A stretch of 23,790 nucleotides of DNA from a virus. Under the pieces are notes generated by a model. It did not search any database and was not told the origin of the DNA. It saw only the letters and a program-made list of their open reading frames with translations. Positions 1 to 8,631 of the stretch are shown piece by piece (positions within the stretch are counted from its first letter, which is position 1; each line of letters begins with the position of its first letter). The translations under genes and the position numbers were made by a program. Location of the stretch: IMG/VR virus record IMGVR_UViG_3300023184_003422, positions 1 through 23,790 of that record; one strand, 5' to 3'.

Positions 1-2
1 AA

Positions 3-80
3 TATAATGAAGATTTTATGACGGCAATAAACAAAGGAATACTTCCAAATTGGGTACCCTTAATAATGAAAAATAAATAA
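3..80 (+). CDS. 3' end of an unidentified gene (partial)
   Basis: An open frame enters from the left edge and runs 25 codons to TAA, ending in the residues ILPNWVPLIMKNK. It stops 5 bases before the next ATG, as expected for an upstream gene of the same operon. Too little is present to name a family. Its C-terminus (MKNK) does not carry the K-x-L-L/I tail seen in many genes further on. Confidence 0.55.
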   Translation, partial: YNEDFMTAINKGILPNWVPLIMKNK

Positions 81-85
81 TAGAA

Positions 86-1441
86 ATGTTAAATTTAAAT
101 TTAGTATATGATGATTGGGATGATAGTACAAACAAACCAATACCAAACGGAGAAAAAATGTTTGGGTATCCCGATAGATTTTGGGATGCGAGTAATTTAA
201 TGTACCATTTTATTTTCAATGGATTAAATTCTAATGTTGAAAGATTTACATTAGAAAAATATAGAATGTCCGATGTTTATGATAACCCTGATAAAAAATA
301 TTATTATATTATAAATCACGCCAGACTTGAACTACAAAGGGTATTTAATTATGAACTATTAGACATACATAGACCCGAATACGACTCCAAAAAAATGTTC
401 CAATCAACACCATTTAGTGATGAAGTTTTGGAATGTGTCAGGAAATGTAAAAATTTTAACATTATGTTTTTAACAGAACACGAACCTGAAGATGAAATTG
501 GTTTCAAAACTGTGATTGATTATTTTAAATCTGTGAACGTAAATGAAGAACAAATATTCATTATAACCAATAATTCAGAACTTAATGAGTTAAAATTGAA
601 ATATAAAAGTAAAATTAATACATATTCGTTAGAGTTTATTCCATTTTCATCCACATTAAGTTTTGAAGTTATTGGCTCACAATATATAAAGGAAAAAATG
701 GGTAAATTTTTTATGTGCCACAATAAAGGACCTAAAATACATAGATTTTTATTATTATCATTATTAAAAAAATACAATTTATTAGATGAGATAAATTGGT
801 CATTAGTCCCAACATGGAAACCATATTTTGATGTTCATCATTGTGACTCTCTCATTACTAAAAATCAATATGAGGCATTTAAAGATGATTTGGATTTTTT
901 TATCGAACTTAAAATAAAAAATAGTGATTTTGAACGTGAAAAAAATTGGTTTAAACCGTTTGAAGATGTTGAAGTGGAAAATCTACCGAAGGGTGCGTTA
1001 ATACCCGAAGACAGACATACATTAGAAAATTCATATGTGAATATAATCACAGAATCACAATACATTAATATTCATAGAGAAACCGAACATATTGTGAAAG
1101 AAAATCAAGTTATACATATTACCGAAAAATCAATACGACCATTTTATTTTTATCAAATACCATTAATTTTAAGCACACCAGGACATATTAGAAAAATGAA
1201 AGAAAAATATAAACTTGATTTTTTTGATGATATAATTAATCATAATTACGATAATGAATATGAACCGGAAAAAAGATTATTTCTTTTCTTTAATCAAATT
1301 TTGGAAATAAATAGAAATAAAGAAAATATAATTAAGTTCTACGAAAACAATCAAGAGAGGTTTGAAGAAAATAAAAGAAAAATATTAAAAATATTAGATG
1401 ACAGAAAAGATTATTTTTATTTTAAAAGTTTATTAAATTGA
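86..1441 (+). CDS. Putative GT-B-like glycosyltransferase (uncharacterised, paralogue of the gene at 8657)
   Basis: A 451-residue soluble protein with no signal peptide or membrane segment. It shares its plan with the 467-residue product of 8657-10060. A central block near residues 206-220 reads CHNKGPKIHR here and CFNRIPKPHR there. A C-terminal block near residues 312-370 has VNIITES...ITEKSIRPFYFYQIPLIL, like VNIVTES...SEKTYKPIFSAQPFII in the paralogue. The C-terminal TEK-x-x-x-P pattern resembles the donor-binding half of GT10/GT-B glycosyltransferases, so a sugar-transfer role is inferred, with donor and acceptor unknown. The gene ends in KSLLN, close to the tail shared by the later island but with one extra residue. 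The next gene starts 2 bases after the stop. Other GT-B-fold roles are possible; the family identity is not secure. Confidence 0.6.
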   Translation: MLNLNLVYDDWDDSTNKPIPNGEKMFGYPDRFWDASNLMYHFIFNGLNSNVERFTLEKYRMSDVYDNPDKKYYYIINHARLELQRVFNYELLDIHRPEYDSKKMFQSTPFSDEVLECVRKCKNFNIMFLTEHEPEDEIGFKTVIDYFKSVNVNEEQIFIITNNSELNELKLKYKSKINTYSLEFIPFSSTLSFEVIGSQYIKEKMGKFFMCHNKGPKIHRFLLLSLLKKYNLLDEINWSLVPTWKPYFDVHHCDSLITKNQYEAFKDDLDFFIELKIKNSDFEREKNWFKPFEDVEVENLPKGALIPEDRHTLENSYVNIITESQYINIHRETEHIVKENQVIHITEKSIRPFYFYQIPLILSTPGHIRKMKEKYKLDFFDDIINHNYDNEYEPEKRLFLFFNQILEINRNKENIIKFYENNQERFEENKRKILKILDDRKDYFYFKSLLN

Positions 1442-1443
1442 CA

Positions 1444-2067
1444 ATGAGATTAATTACATTTGGCGATAGTTGGACCGAAGGGCATGGAGTTGAAAAAAAT
1501 GAAAAATATAAAGAAAATGTATTACCCCCAACCTTTATTAAAAAACTAAGAATGATGAATTCTTGGCCAAGACATGTTGCAGATAAATTAAAATGTGAAT
1601 TTGTTAATATGGGTGTTTGTGGATATGGAAACCCCTGTATCTTAAATGAGATAAATGAAACAATTGATAATGGATTTATTGAAAAAGATGATATTGTAAT
1701 TGTAATGTTATCGTACCCATATAGATATAAAAAAAAGCCATATGATTTAGTTAAGTTTTTTTGGGAAATGGAAAAAACACTATCCAATTATAAACATCTA
1801 TACTTCAACTCTTTTTTCCCAACGTTTAAAGAGGAAAATTTTGATACCATTAATTTACCCAAAACATTCATTAATCCAAATGGTTGCGTTTCAGATATTT
1901 TAAAGGAATATGAAATTAAAAATGACATATCTGTGTGGGAATATGAAAGTAGAAGTGTGTGGAACGACGAGAAAAATTTTTATGAAGGAGATTATCATCC
2001 TAATTTATTAGGTTATAAATTAATTGCGGAATACGTTTACCAAAAAATTATTAAAAATAATGATTAG
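1444..2067 (+). CDS. SGNH/GDSL-family hydrolase
   Basis: A 207-residue protein of the SGNH hydrolase superfamily (esterases, O-acetyl transferases and deacetylases acting on glycans or lipids). Block I is FGDSWTEG near residues 6-13, with the nucleophile Ser9. A Gly/Asn block follows (NMGVCGYGNP, residues 55-64). The C-terminal catalytic block is GDYHPNLLGY with His185; the acid is Asp183, giving DxH instead of the usual DxxH. I chose ATG 1444 over an in-frame TTG at 1438 because the family begins with a beta strand directly before GDS. The gene starts 2 bases after the upstream stop and overlaps the next gene by 8 bases. Beside two glycosyltransferase-like genes, a role in adding or removing acyl groups on a glycan is plausible. 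Confidence 0.8.
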   Translation: MRLITFGDSWTEGHGVEKNEKYKENVLPPTFIKKLRMMNSWPRHVADKLKCEFVNMGVCGYGNPCILNEINETIDNGFIEKDDIVIVMLSYPYRYKKKPYDLVKFFWEMEKTLSNYKHLYFNSFFPTFKEENFDTINLPKTFINPNGCVSDILKEYEIKNDISVWEYESRSVWNDEKNFYEGDYHPNLLGYKLIAEYVYQKIIKNND

Positions 2068-2794
2068 TTCAACATATAAAATTGATAATGAAATACTTTT
2101 CAAAAATCATTTAAAGTATATGGAGAATAGATTATCAAACTACACTCCAATCATCCCTAAAAAAACTGACCATGTTGCAATGATTCTTGAATTAAGAAAT
2201 TGTGAACATATGGAGACAGTTTTAAAAACCGTCATCTATTACCTTAATGAAACTAATTCAAATATTAAATGGGGACTTCAAATATTTCACGGAGAGAAAA
2301 ATAAAAAACAAATAGAATTGATAACTAAAAATTGGAAAAATACCCAATTAGTTAATTTAAATATTAATGATATAACCAAGTTGGAATATAGTAATTTATT
2401 AAAAACTACCGATTTTTGGGAAAAGGTAAATGGTAAGAAAGTATTAACATTTCAAACTGATTCTATTTTATTAAGAAGTGGTATTGATGAATTTTTAGAA
2501 TTTGATTATATAGGTGCACCATGGAAAAAATCAAAAGACGGTTATTTTGTTGGTAATGGTGGTTTATCGTTAAGAACAAAAGATAGGATGATTGAAATCA
2601 CTAAAGAACATAATAACATCACCGAAGAATGGGAAGATACATTTTTTGTTAAACATTTAAAAGGTAATGGTGTGGCAGATATCGAAACTGCTAGTAGATT
2701 TAGTATGGAAGATGTTTTTTATCAAAACCCACTTGGGATACACAACCCAATAAAAATTAACACAGATTTACTTAAAAAGGTGTTGTCATTTTAA
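2060..2794 (+). CDS. DUF5672-family glycosyltransferase-like protein
   Basis: A 244-residue protein resembling the DUF5672 family, found in phages, giant viruses and bacterial glycan loci and thought to be glycosyltransferases of GT-A type. Diagnostic stretches are FQTDSILLR (near residues 131-139), FDYIGAPW (150-157) and VGNGGLSLRTKDRM (165-178), followed by an acidic segment ending in EDVFYQN. The ATG at 2060 overlaps the upstream stop in ATGATTAG. An upstream in-frame ATG at 2024 would add 12 residues inside the SGNH gene and is less likely. It lacks the K-x-L-L/I tail (it ends KKVLSF). It closes the first gene group; a promoter for the next operon lies at its end. Confidence 0.75.
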   Translation: MISSTYKIDNEILFKNHLKYMENRLSNYTPIIPKKTDHVAMILELRNCEHMETVLKTVIYYLNETNSNIKWGLQIFHGEKNKKQIELITKNWKNTQLVNLNINDITKLEYSNLLKTTDFWEKVNGKKVLTFQTDSILLRSGIDEFLEFDYIGAPWKKSKDGYFVGNGGLSLRTKDRMIEITKEHNNITEEWEDTFFVKHLKGNGVADIETASRFSMEDVFYQNPLGIHNPIKINTDLLKKVLSF

Positions 2795-2811
2795 AATTTT
2801 TTTGTTATATT
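2783..2811 (+). promoter_or_regulatory. Candidate sigma70-like promoter for the nucleotide-sugar operon
   Basis: TTGTCA at 2783-2788 and TATATT at 2806-2811 are separated by 17 bases. TG-T precedes the -10 box, an extended -10 feature. The ATG of the 3-dehydratase gene is at 2831. The same arrangement (TTGACA, 17 bases, TATATT) occurs at 21633-21661. In an AT-rich genome isolated matches are common, but the spacing and the agreement between the two sites support it. Confidence 0.5.
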
Positions 2812-2828
2812 ATAGGGAATACTATAAT
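2809..2828. promoter_or_regulatory. Inverted repeat over the promoter start region
   Basis: ATTATAG and CTATAAT form a perfect 7-bp inverted repeat with a 6-base loop. It overlaps the -10 box and the expected transcription start, just before ATG 2831. It could be an operator or a short 5' RNA hairpin. It is AT-rich, so chance cannot be excluded. Confidence 0.3.
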
Positions 2829-2830
2829 CT

Positions 2831-4012
2831 ATGAATTACAAATGGCCACTGATTAATGATAACATCACAAAAGAAGACAGGAAAGTTTTATCTGACTTCA
2901 TACTTGATAATCAACGACTTACAAATGGAGAAAGAGTTAAAGAGTTTGAATCTATTTGGTCTAAGTGGTTGGGAGTCAAGCACTCAGTAATGGTTAATTC
3001 GGGTAATTCGGGTAATTTCTTATCAATTGCATTGGTTAAAGAACTTTATGGTATTGGTGAAGTTATTGTACCACCATTAGGTTGGGTTTCCGATATATCA
3101 TCCGTCGTTCAATTAGGAATGACACCTGTGTTCGTTGACATCTCAATGGACAACTTATCAATCACGGCAGAAAACATTGAGAAAGCAATTACACCACAAA
3201 CAAAAGCAATTGTTCTTGTACATTGTTTAGGATTTAACGCAATTAATGAAAAAATCTTAGAAATTTCCAAGAAACACAATTTAGTATTGATTGAAGATTG
3301 TTGTGAAGCACATGGGGCAACATTTAAAGGCCAGAGAGTAGGTTCATTTGGTGATATATCAATATTTTCTTTTTATTTTGGACATCATATCACAACCATT
3401 GAAGGTGGTATGGTATGTGTTAATGATGATAACGCGAATGATATTGTTCGTTTATTTAGATCACATGGAATGACTCGAGAGGCGTCACAAGAACTTCAAG
3501 ATAATTTTACTAACAATTATCCAGAATTAAATCCTCTTTTTACATTTGCGGTTGCTGGATTTAATATGAGAAGTACTGAACTTAATGCGGTGTTGGGTAT
3601 AGAACAAATGAAAAGAATAGATTCAAATGTTGAAAAAAGACAACACAATTTTAAATTATGGTTAGACAATTTAGATAAGTATAAATTCTATACCGAATTT
3701 GATGTGGAAGGTAATAGTAATTTCGCGTTACCTCTTATAATGAAAAAGGGTTATGAAGATAGATTTGATATTAACGATGATTTTAGTGGTGTTAGAGATA
3801 TTTTAGATTTATCTGGTGTAGAATATAGATTAGGAACTGCGGGTGGTGGTAATCAAGCATTACAACCATATCTAAAAAAATACAAACATCGTATTGAGGG
3901 TGAATTGACAAATGTGAATTACATTCATAGTAATTCACTTTATATTGGGAACCATACTGACTTAACTGACGAACAAATAATTAGTTTATGTAAATCATTA
4001 AATAATGTTTAA
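2831..4012 (+). CDS. ColD/RfbH-like PLP-dependent sugar 3-dehydratase (DegT/DnrJ/EryC1/StrS fold)
   Basis: A 393-residue aminotransferase-fold enzyme of the DegT/DnrJ/EryC1/StrS family. Seen motifs are NSGNSGNFLSI (phosphate loop, near residues 57-67), VPPLGWVSD, LIEDCCEAHGA (PLP-ring Asp, near 155-165) and SFYFGHHITTIEGGMV. In sugar aminotransferases the last motif carries a Lys that holds PLP. Here His185-His186 occupies that place, as in ColD (GDP-4-keto-6-deoxymannose 3-dehydratase) and the RfbH/E1 group, which remove the C3 hydroxyl. The length is near that of ColD (about 390), shorter than RfbH. The block GGGNQALQPYL near residue 340 also fits this group. A GDP-mannose 4,6-dehydratase in the same operon (5933) would supply the ColD substrate. 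The stop overlaps the next ATG by 8 bases. Substrate assignment is inferred from context. Confidence 0.8.
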   Translation: MNYKWPLINDNITKEDRKVLSDFILDNQRLTNGERVKEFESIWSKWLGVKHSVMVNSGNSGNFLSIALVKELYGIGEVIVPPLGWVSDISSVVQLGMTPVFVDISMDNLSITAENIEKAITPQTKAIVLVHCLGFNAINEKILEISKKHNLVLIEDCCEAHGATFKGQRVGSFGDISIFSFYFGHHITTIEGGMVCVNDDNANDIVRLFRSHGMTREASQELQDNFTNNYPELNPLFTFAVAGFNMRSTELNAVLGIEQMKRIDSNVEKRQHNFKLWLDNLDKYKFYTEFDVEGNSNFALPLIMKKGYEDRFDINDDFSGVRDILDLSGVEYRLGTAGGGNQALQPYLKKYKHRIEGELTNVNYIHSNSLYIGNHTDLTDEQIISLCKSLNNV

Positions 4013-4976
4013 AAATAAAAAAGTATTAATAACTGGTGGAGGTGGAATGATTGGTCGTTCTTTAATTAACTTATTGTTAAATAAAGAATGTGAAATTTAT
4101 ATTGCGGATTTAACCACACCGGTTGATTTACCTGAAGGTGTGATACACCTACAAGTTGATTTAAGATTTTTTGATAATTGTTTGGATATTTGTAAAGGTA
4201 AAGATTATATTTTTCATTTAGCAGGTGTTAAAGGATCACCACAAATGGCAAAAGACCAACCAGTCGATTTTATGGTACCAATGTTACAATTTAATACTAA
4301 TATGATTCAGGCGGCATATGAATCAAATGTTGATTGGTTTTTATACACAAGTTCAGTTGGAATTTATTCACCAGCAAATGAATTTTTTGAAGATAGTGTT
4401 TGGTCAACATTCCCATCACCAAATGATAGATATGCCGGTTGGTCAAAACGAATGGGTGAATTACAAATTGAAACATATAAAATACAATATGGTTTTGATA
4501 GGTTCTCTATAGTAAGACCTGCAAATGTTTATGGTCCTTATGATAACTTTAACCCTAAGAATGCCATGGTGGTACCTTCACTAATTAGAAAAGCAAATGA
4601 GAATGATGTGATGGACGTGTTTGGTGATGGAACAGCAATCAGGGATTTTATTTATGCTGACGATGTCGCAAGAGGTATGTTATTTGCTGTTGAAAACAAA
4701 ATAACAGAACCATTAAATCTTGGTTCAGGTAAAAAACATTCAATAAGTGACGTTGTTAATTTAGTTATAAAATATTCAAGCAAGGAAAATACTATTAACT
4801 ACTCTTCATCGGGTAGTGTAGGTGACGATATAAGATTGTTTAATACTGATAGGGCAAAATCATATGGATTTGAACCACAAGTAAGTTTAGAAGATGGCAT
4901 TAAAAAAACAACCGAATGGTTTTTAAATAATAAAGAAATTTTAGATAAACGATATAACCCATTTGTAAATCATTAA
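4005..4976 (+). CDS. NAD(P)-dependent nucleotide-sugar epimerase/reductase (extended SDR)
   Basis: A 323-residue extended short-chain dehydrogenase. The N-terminal ITGGGGMIGRSL (residues 9-20) is the NAD(P) glycine loop. FHLAG, a Ser-rich strand YTSSVGIYS (Ser116/117), RPANVYGPYDNF, MVVPSLI and GDGTAIRDFIYADDVARGM follow in the order seen in GDP-L-fucose synthase and related 4-reductases. The catalytic YxxxK motif is unusual: the sequence is YAGWSK, with Tyr143 five residues before Lys148 and Ala at the normal Tyr place. In context it may reduce and/or epimerise the GDP-4-keto-3,6-dideoxy sugar, as ColC does for colitose. It overlaps the upstream gene and ends one base before the next ATG. 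It lacks the shared tail. Confidence 0.8.
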   Translation: MFKNKKVLITGGGGMIGRSLINLLLNKECEIYIADLTTPVDLPEGVIHLQVDLRFFDNCLDICKGKDYIFHLAGVKGSPQMAKDQPVDFMVPMLQFNTNMIQAAYESNVDWFLYTSSVGIYSPANEFFEDSVWSTFPSPNDRYAGWSKRMGELQIETYKIQYGFDRFSIVRPANVYGPYDNFNPKNAMVVPSLIRKANENDVMDVFGDGTAIRDFIYADDVARGMLFAVENKITEPLNLGSGKKHSISDVVNLVIKYSSKENTINYSSSGSVGDDIRLFNTDRAKSYGFEPQVSLEDGIKKTTEWFLNNKEILDKRYNPFVNH

Positions 4977-4977
4977 T

Positions 4978-5928
4978 ATGAGTAATTTTTTAGAAGGTAA
5001 AATAGTAGTTGTAACCGGAGGCTCAGGATTTATTGGGTCACATTTTTTATTGGAGTTAGTTGAAAGAGGTGCAGATGTAAGAACACACACACATAATAAA
5101 CCACTCCAAGTTAGTAACGATAAAATTAAAGTAATTAAAAATATTGATTTAACAAACTTAAATGATTGTTTAATATTAACAAAAAATGCTGATTATGTAA
5201 TTCACTGTGGTGGAAGTATTGCTCACCCTTCAACAGTACCAACGGATGTACAGATATCATTAAATCAATTAACAATCATTGGTAATGTATTAGATGCTTG
5301 CGCCAAAAATAAAGTCAAAAGATTTTTAGATTTAAATAGTTCAACTGGATATCCCGATATACGTAGACCATTAACTGAAGATGAGTTTTGGGTGGATGAA
5401 CCATACAAATCATACTATGGATATGGTTGGATGAGAAGATATAGAGAGAAGTTAATGGAACATGTATCAAGATTTTCAGGATTAGAAATTGCGTTAGCAA
5501 GATGTACAGCAATATTTGGTCCGTATGATAATTTCGATTTAAAAACATGTCATGTTGTTCCGGCTTTAATTAAAAGACATTTAAGTGGTGAAGACCCTTT
5601 TGTGATATGGGGAACACCCGATGTGGTAAGAGATTTCCTTTATGTTAAGGATGTGGTTAAAGGTGCGTTATTGATATTAGAAAAAGGTGAATCTATGAGA
5701 CCATATAACTTGGGTTATGGTGGTGGAATTACAATAGGTGAGATTGTAGACAGTATTTTGAAAGTTACAGGTATGAGACCAAAAGTTGAATTTGATGTGA
5801 CAAAACCCACCACAATTCCATTTAGAGCGGTGAGTATAGATAGAATAAAAAATGAATTGGGGTTTGAACCTACCTATACTTTTGAACAAGGTATTAAAGA
5901 AACAATTGATTGGTATTTAAAAAAATAA
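4978..5928 (+). CDS. Second NAD(P)-dependent nucleotide-sugar epimerase/reductase (extended SDR)
   Basis: A 316-residue extended SDR with VTGGSGFIGSHF (residues 11-22), VIHCGGS, a Ser/Thr strand LNSSTGYPDIR, IFGPYDNFDL, VVPALIKRH and WGTPDVVRDFLYVKDVVKGALL. It resembles the preceding gene in plan (GPYDNF, VPALI, RDF-x-Y) and is probably an old duplicate with a distinct role. At the YxxxK site it has Tyr149-GWM-Arg153, so the catalytic Lys is replaced by Arg. This could alter or abolish catalysis, or the register may differ from the standard. The last block (GFEPTYTFEQGIKETIDWY) is typical of sugar epimerases. It likely acts with the ColD-like enzyme and GDP-mannose dehydratase. No shared tail. 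Confidence 0.78.
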   Translation: MSNFLEGKIVVVTGGSGFIGSHFLLELVERGADVRTHTHNKPLQVSNDKIKVIKNIDLTNLNDCLILTKNADYVIHCGGSIAHPSTVPTDVQISLNQLTIIGNVLDACAKNKVKRFLDLNSSTGYPDIRRPLTEDEFWVDEPYKSYYGYGWMRRYREKLMEHVSRFSGLEIALARCTAIFGPYDNFDLKTCHVVPALIKRHLSGEDPFVIWGTPDVVRDFLYVKDVVKGALLILEKGESMRPYNLGYGGGITIGEIVDSILKVTGMRPKVEFDVTKPTTIPFRAVSIDRIKNELGFEPTYTFEQGIKETIDWYLKK

Positions 5929-5932
5929 TTAA

Positions 5933-6943
5933 ATGAAAAATGTATTAATTACGGGAATTAGCGGGATGGTCGGTTCACACTTATCTGATTTTTTATTGGA
6001 GAATACAGATTGGAAAATTTATGGTTTTGCAAGATGGATTGAATCAATGGAGAACTTAGAACATCTCTCTGATAGAATTAATAAAAAAGATAGAATGGAA
6101 TTGATATACGGAGATTTGAACGATTTAACATCACTGATTAATGCTGTTAACATATCAAAACCAGATTATGTATTTCACTTAGGGGCACAATCTTATCCAC
6201 AAACAAGTTTTGACGCACCTAATGAGACATTACAAACAAATATAATTGGAACAACTAATTTACTTGAAGCATTAAAAAATTCAAAATATAAAGATACTAA
6301 AATACACGTTTGTTCATCTAGTGAAGTGTTTGGCAAAGTACCAAGAGAAAAATTACCAATAGATGAGGAGTGTTCGTTTCATCCAGCATCACCATATGCA
6401 ATTTCTAAAGTGGGTACTGATTTAATTGGTAGGTATTATGCTGAAGCATATGGAATGACAATAATGACAACACGTATGTTTACACATACAGGACCAAGAA
6501 GAGGAGATGTATTTTCAGAATCAACATTTGCAAAACAAATTGCAATGATTGAGGTTGGTTTACAAGAACCAAAAATTTATGTGGGTAATTTAGAGTCATT
6601 AAGAACATACGCCGATGTGAGAGATGCGGTAAGAGCGTATTATTTATTACTAACAGTCAATCCAACAGGAGGTGAATATTATAATATTGGAGGAACGTTT
6701 ACTTGTAAAATAGGTGATATGTTAAACTACTTAAAAAATCAATCAACAGTAAAAAATATTGAGATTGTTACGGACCCAAGTAGATTAAGACCTATCGATG
6801 CCGACTTACAGGTACCAAATATAGAAAAATTTAAAAACCATACTGGTTGGGAACCAACAATAACTTTTAATCAAACAATGGATGATTTATTAGAGTATTG
6901 GAGAAATAAAATGAAAACAGGACGTAAATTTTTAAATAGATAA
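5933..6943 (+). CDS. gmd: GDP-mannose 4,6-dehydratase
   Basis: A 336-residue extended SDR. The glycine loop is ITGISGMVGSHL (residues 6-17). DYVFHLGAQSYPQTSF near residues 78-93 is characteristic of GDP-mannose/NDP-hexose 4,6-dehydratases. CSSSEVFGKV and SPYAISK supply Ser and the canonical Tyr155/Lys159 pair. TRMFTHTGPRRG is the family nucleotide-sugar loop. Known members convert GDP-mannose to GDP-4-keto-6-deoxymannose, the precursor of fucose, rhamnose, perosamine and colitose. The ColD-like gene three genes upstream makes the dideoxy branch most likely. The stop overlaps the next start (TAATG). The exact nucleotide (GDP versus CDP/UDP) is inferred from family likeness. Confidence 0.82.
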   Translation: MKNVLITGISGMVGSHLSDFLLENTDWKIYGFARWIESMENLEHLSDRINKKDRMELIYGDLNDLTSLINAVNISKPDYVFHLGAQSYPQTSFDAPNETLQTNIIGTTNLLEALKNSKYKDTKIHVCSSSEVFGKVPREKLPIDEECSFHPASPYAISKVGTDLIGRYYAEAYGMTIMTTRMFTHTGPRRGDVFSESTFAKQIAMIEVGLQEPKIYVGNLESLRTYADVRDAVRAYYLLLTVNPTGGEYYNIGGTFTCKIGDMLNYLKNQSTVKNIEIVTDPSRLRPIDADLQVPNIEKFKNHTGWEPTITFNQTMDDLLEYWRNKMKTGRKFLNR

Positions 6944-8613
6944 TGTATATAATAGGAATATCGGCTTTTTATCATGACTCCTCTGTATGTTTATTCAGAG
7001 ATAATCAATTAATATTTGCTTGTGAAGAGGAAAAGTTCACGGGTATTAAACACGACGACTCATTCCCAAAAATGGCGTTGGACTATGTTTATAAACACTA
7101 TAAAATAACACCGAAAAATTTACAAGCGGTTTGTTATTATGAAGACCCCAAATTGAAATATCAAAGAGTAATGGAAAACATTAAACCTCAATGGTTTAAG
7201 AACCCATTTTATTCACTAAAATCTTATTTGAAAATACGCAATAATGTAAAAGAAATTGATAAAAGATTAAAAGAAATTTGTCCAATTGTATTCTATTCAA
7301 CACATCACGAAGCTCATCAGTATTATTCACATTATACATCTCATTTTGAGGAATCAACTTGTTTATCTGTAGATGGTGTTGGTGAGATTGATACCGTATC
7401 TTTAGGTGTTGCGGATTATAATGGAATCAAATACAGTTCACTTGCAAAGTATCCACACTCAATGGGTCTTTATTACTCCGCATTGACCTCATATTTGGGA
7501 TTTAGACCAAACGAAGGTGAGTATAAGGTAATGGGTTTAGCATCCTATGGTGACCCCCAAAAGTATATTAAAGAGGTAAGAAACCTTATATCATTTAAAT
7601 CAGGTAAGTTAGTGTGTAATATGGATGTATTTTGTTGGAATAAGACAGATAAATCCATGTTCAATGAAAAACTTGCGGAACTATTAAGTGTTCCACAAAG
7701 ACTACCTGAAGAAACTTTAGAACAAACACATAAAGATTTAGCAGCAGCAGTCCAATTAAGATACGAAGAGGTATTGTTTGAGATTATCAAATCAATTAGA
7801 CACGTAAGTAAAAGTCCAAACTTAACATTAAGTGGTGGTTGTGCATATAATGGAACCGCAAATGGTAAAATTATTGATAAGACACATTTTACACATCTTT
7901 GGATTCCGCCAGCACCATCTGACGCAGGATCGGCAATAGGTGCCGTAGTACATTATTTAGTAAAGGAAAGAAAAGTAAGGAGTAAAATTACAAGAAATCC
8001 ATTTTTAGGACCCGAATATCTTTATAATGATACATTAAATGCAATTAGAGGTTCAAAATTTAAAGTATATAAAAATGAAAACCATTTAAGGGAATATATT
8101 GCCAAACATTTAAATGATGGTAAGGTTGTTGGTTGGTTCCAAGGTCATATCGAATTTGGTTCAAGAGCATTGGGAAACAGGTCGATATTGGCTAACCCAA
8201 CTATTGATGGAATGAAGGATAGGATTAATAAGGTTATAAAGAAAAGAGAAGGTTTTAGACCTTTTGCGCCTATGGTAACAAAAGAAAGTCAAAATCAATA
8301 TTTTGAGATGACTGACGACGTTCCATATATGAATCAAGTTGTTAAAGTTAAACCAGAATATAGAGATATTTTAAAGGCCGTTACCCACGTGGATGGTACC
8401 GCTAGAGTCCAAACAGTTTATAGATATACCGCAATTCATAATCTCTTAAAAGAGTTTGAAAGGATTAGTGGGTACCCTATTCTTTTGAATACATCTTTTA
8501 ATGTGAAAGATAAAACTATGGTATTGACCCCTAAAGACGCCGTCGACACATTTTACGATACCGACATGGATTTGTTGGTTATCGGTAATTATGTAATATA
8601 TAAAACAAATTAA
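6943..8613 (+). CDS. Carbamoyltransferase, NodU/CmcH/TobZ family
   Basis: A 556-residue two-domain O-carbamoyltransferase. The N-terminal domain opens with GISAFYHDSSVCLF and contains the metal-ligand motif HHEAH (residues 121-125), the strand SVDGVGE and LSGGCAYNGTANG. This is the Kae1/TsaD-like half that transfers the carbamoyl group from carbamoyl-adenylate. The C-terminal half (near 375-556) has GWFQGHIEFGSRALGNRSILA and KKREGFRPFAPMV, the YrdC-like half that makes carbamoyl-adenylate from carbamoyl phosphate and ATP. Family members modify sugars and antibiotics. Beside a deoxysugar pathway it may carbamoylate that sugar or a glycan. Its last 28 bases are repeated exactly at 10074-10101, beyond the next gene. 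It ends NYVIYKTN and has no shared tail. Confidence 0.9.
   Translation: MYIIGISAFYHDSSVCLFRDNQLIFACEEEKFTGIKHDDSFPKMALDYVYKHYKITPKNLQAVCYYEDPKLKYQRVMENIKPQWFKNPFYSLKSYLKIRNNVKEIDKRLKEICPIVFYSTHHEAHQYYSHYTSHFEESTCLSVDGVGEIDTVSLGVADYNGIKYSSLAKYPHSMGLYYSALTSYLGFRPNEGEYKVMGLASYGDPQKYIKEVRNLISFKSGKLVCNMDVFCWNKTDKSMFNEKLAELLSVPQRLPEETLEQTHKDLAAAVQLRYEEVLFEIIKSIRHVSKSPNLTLSGGCAYNGTANGKIIDKTHFTHLWIPPAPSDAGSAIGAVVHYLVKERKVRSKITRNPFLGPEYLYNDTLNAIRGSKFKVYKNENHLREYIAKHLNDGKVVGWFQGHIEFGSRALGNRSILANPTIDGMKDRINKVIKKREGFRPFAPMVTKESQNQYFEMTDDVPYMNQVVKVKPEYRDILKAVTHVDGTARVQTVYRYTAIHNLLKEFERISGYPILLNTSFNVKDKTMVLTPKDAVDTFYDTDMDLLVIGNYVIYKTN
8586..8613. repeat. 28-bp direct repeat, copy 1 (3' end of the carbamoyltransferase gene)
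   Basis: The last nine codons and stop of the carbamoyltransferase gene (NYVIYKTN and TAA plus flanking bases) are identical, base for base, to 10074-10101. The two copies flank the glycosyltransferase gene 8657-10060. The sequence after this copy also resembles the first codons of the small gene that follows copy 2. Confidence 0.85.
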
Positions 8614-8631
8614 TATAAAAAAAATTAATAA

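Noticed and set aside
2024-2059. A longer N-terminus for the DUF5672 gene (ATG 2024), and TTG 1438 for the first SGNH gene
   Set aside because: Both extend into the preceding gene. The later ATGs (2060, 1444) give the usual short overlap or gap and better family N-termini.
2995-3016. Tandem 9-base repeat in the 3-dehydratase gene
   Set aside because: It encodes NSGNSGN in the conserved phosphate-binding loop of this enzyme family, so it is explained by protein sequence.
4318-4512. A 64-codon plus-strand ORF inside the first SDR gene, and another at 22327-22509 inside the last glycosyltransferase
   Set aside because: Alternative frames within genes with clear family motifs; no independent evidence of coding.
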